Shown: in pieces, positions 11,862 through 12,783 of the stretch
Position numbering within the stretch: the stretch's first letter is position 1
Layout: the number at the start of each line of letters is the position of its first letter
Assembly: GCA_036388295.1 (NCBI GenBank)
Contig: DASVSC010000244.1
Coordinates: 1-12,783 of the forward strand
Length of the DNA: 12,783 nucleotides
Reading direction: 5' to 3'
DNA from: RYN-431 sp036388295
Lineage (GTDB): Bacteria; Planctomycetota; Phycisphaerae; Tepidisphaerales; Tepidisphaeraceae
Program-made: the position numbers and the translations under genes
Notes under the pieces: generated by a model
The model's input: the letters and a program-made list of their open reading frames with translations, nothing else
The model's database searches: none
Told to the model about the DNA's origin: nothing

Positions 11862-12783
11862 TCACCAAAGTAGCGTGTCGGCTTCGAACACCGGGCCGTC
11901 GGTGCAGGCGAGGCGGTAGGCCCAGTCTTGGCCGGCGAGCGGCGGGGCGCTGGGGTCGGGCTTTTTCTGTTTGATCACGCAGCTCTGGCAGGTGCCCAGG
12001 CCGCAGGCCATGGCGCGTTCGACGCAGACCTGGCAGGCGATCTGCCGCCGGCGGGCGACGTCGGCGACGGCCTTGAGCATGCCCTCGGGGCCACAGGCGT
12101 AGATAACCGTGCGGGCCCGGTCGGCGTTGTCGGTGATCCAGCGGTCGAGGTACTGGCGCAGCGTGTCGGTGACGAAGCCTTTGTGGCCGTAGCTGCCGTC
12201 GTCGGTACTGAGGACGGCGGGCAGGCCGTGGCGGGCGAACTCGGCGACGTTGTAGAGCGGGGCGACGGAATCGTGGGCGGGCGGCCCGGCCGGGTTCGCG
12301 GCGTCGCCCGTGATCGTCAGCGGCAGCAGATCACGCGTCATCGCGCCGCAGAACGCGACCGCACGACAGGGGCGGTCAATCGCCGGGTCGGCGGGGTCAC
12401 GGCCGAGGGCTTCGGCGAGGTAGAGCATCGGCGGGATGCCAACGCCGCCGCCGACGAGCAGGGCGATGCCGCCGGGCGGCGGCAGGATAAAGGCGTTGCC
12501 GAGCGGGCCGAGGATGTTGACCACGTCGCCGGGGCGGCGGGTCTCGAGATAGCGTGTGCCGACGCCGACGGTGCGGGCGATGAGATCGAGTTCGACGCCG
12601 GCCTCGGTGTCGCGCCGGCCGGCGAGGGAGAAGGGGCGGCGCAGCATTGGCGCGCAAGGAATTGGGCCTTGGGGCGTGAGCCCTGGTGACGAGAGGGAGC
12701 CGACCTCAATTGTGGTGCCCTCGTCCGCATCGGCCTCCAAGGCCCAAGGCCCGAGGCCCTGTTCGTCGTCATTCGCGCAGAGG
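11862..12783 (-). CDS. pyrK: Dihydroorotate dehydrogenase electron-transfer subunit PyrK (5' end outside window)
   Basis: PyrK is the FAD and [2Fe-2S] subunit that passes electrons from dihydroorotate dehydrogenase (PyrDB) to NAD+ in pyrimidine synthesis. The frame is open to the window edge and about 306 residues are visible. The flavin-binding domain contains RRPFSLAG (near 12640), then GVGTRYLETRRPGDVVNILG. The nucleotide-binding part has LLVGGGVGIPPMLYLAEAL and later YACGPEGMLKAVADVA. The C-terminal cluster CVERAMACGLGTCQSC plus a final ACTDGPVF cysteine provides the four iron ligands. Just before RRPFSLAG lies an unusual ~40-residue Gly/Pro/Ala/Asp-rich insertion encoded by palindromic GC-rich DNA. 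The gene could alternatively serve a related FNR-type oxidoreductase, but the cysteine pattern favours PyrK. Confidence 0.92.
   Translation of the reverse strand, partial: LCANDDEQGLGPWALEADADEGTTIEVGSLSSPGLTPQGPIPCAPMLRRPFSLAGRRDTEAGVELDLIARTVGVGTRYLETRRPGDVVNILGPLGNAFILPPPGGIALLVGGGVGIPPMLYLAEALGRDPADPAIDRPCRAVAFCGAMTRDLLPLTITGDAANPAGPPAHDSVAPLYNVAEFARHGLPAVLSTDDGSYGHKGFVTDTLRQYLDRWITDNADRARTVIYACGPEGMLKAVADVARRRQIACQVCVERAMACGLGTCQSCVIKQKKPDPSAPPLAGQDWAYRLACTDGPVFEADTLLW

Noticed and set aside
11928..12689. 253-residue plus-strand frame opposite pyrK
   Set aside because: It is a complement of pyrK, which has the flavin, nucleotide and iron-sulfur motifs.

Overview
The window reads as chromosomal DNA of a GC-rich planctomycete, most likely of the Phycisphaerae/Tepidisphaeraceae type. 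The main evidence is two proteins that begin with the planctomycete N-terminal LEPR-XLL-type motif (SLEARRLM encoded near 4520, NLEPRTM near 7400) and a high density of short palindromic repeats between genes. The window is cut at both ends inside housekeeping genes: recJ on the left (plus strand) and the dihydroorotate dehydrogenase electron-transfer subunit pyrK on the right (minus strand).

Layout. 1-1414 is the C-terminal part of recJ. It converges on a small lipoprotein gene (1464-2093, minus), which is divergent from a UPF0316-type membrane protein (2205-2738, plus). A 100-bp inverted repeat made of CACGGAGG units closes that gene against a minus-strand trio: an AHSA1/SRPBCC protein broken by frameshift (3880-4373) and two DUF1801 proteins. 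A large secreted-type protein with C-terminal RTX/hemolysin calcium-binding repeats follows on the plus strand; its best start is an AUU codon at 4466. From 6293 to 6635 there is no gene, only layered short repeats. Then come a lower-GC LEPR-motif protein (6636-7418) and a protein of unknown function (7557-8336), both minus.

The most notable region is 8697-11314. Five copies of a ~100-bp imperfect palindrome (9042, 9426, 9989, 10519, 11005) alternate with small minus-strand genes. Each copy has a GCATAAC/GTTATGC outer stem, an unpaired spacer, an inner CAGTGG-type stem with a bulged T, and a variable apex. In every case the TAA stop of the upstream gene lies inside the outer box. This is the architecture of integron attC sites and gene cassettes. 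No integrase is present in the window, so it is best called a CALIN (a cluster of attC sites lacking an integrase). The cassettes carry two small membrane proteins, a DUF6869 protein, two uncharacterised soluble proteins and a broken zinc-ribbon protein. The distal end of the array is disrupted by a MITE/REP-like element lying against a truncated IS5-family transposase.

A second repeat family, with near-perfect 18-bp terminal inverted repeats and core GGTCCGCA, occurs at 6361, 7473 and 8640, with a decayed copy at 11783. To the right of the array are a Rid-family protein without the RidA catalytic arginine and then pyrK. I see no rRNA, tRNA or CRISPR.
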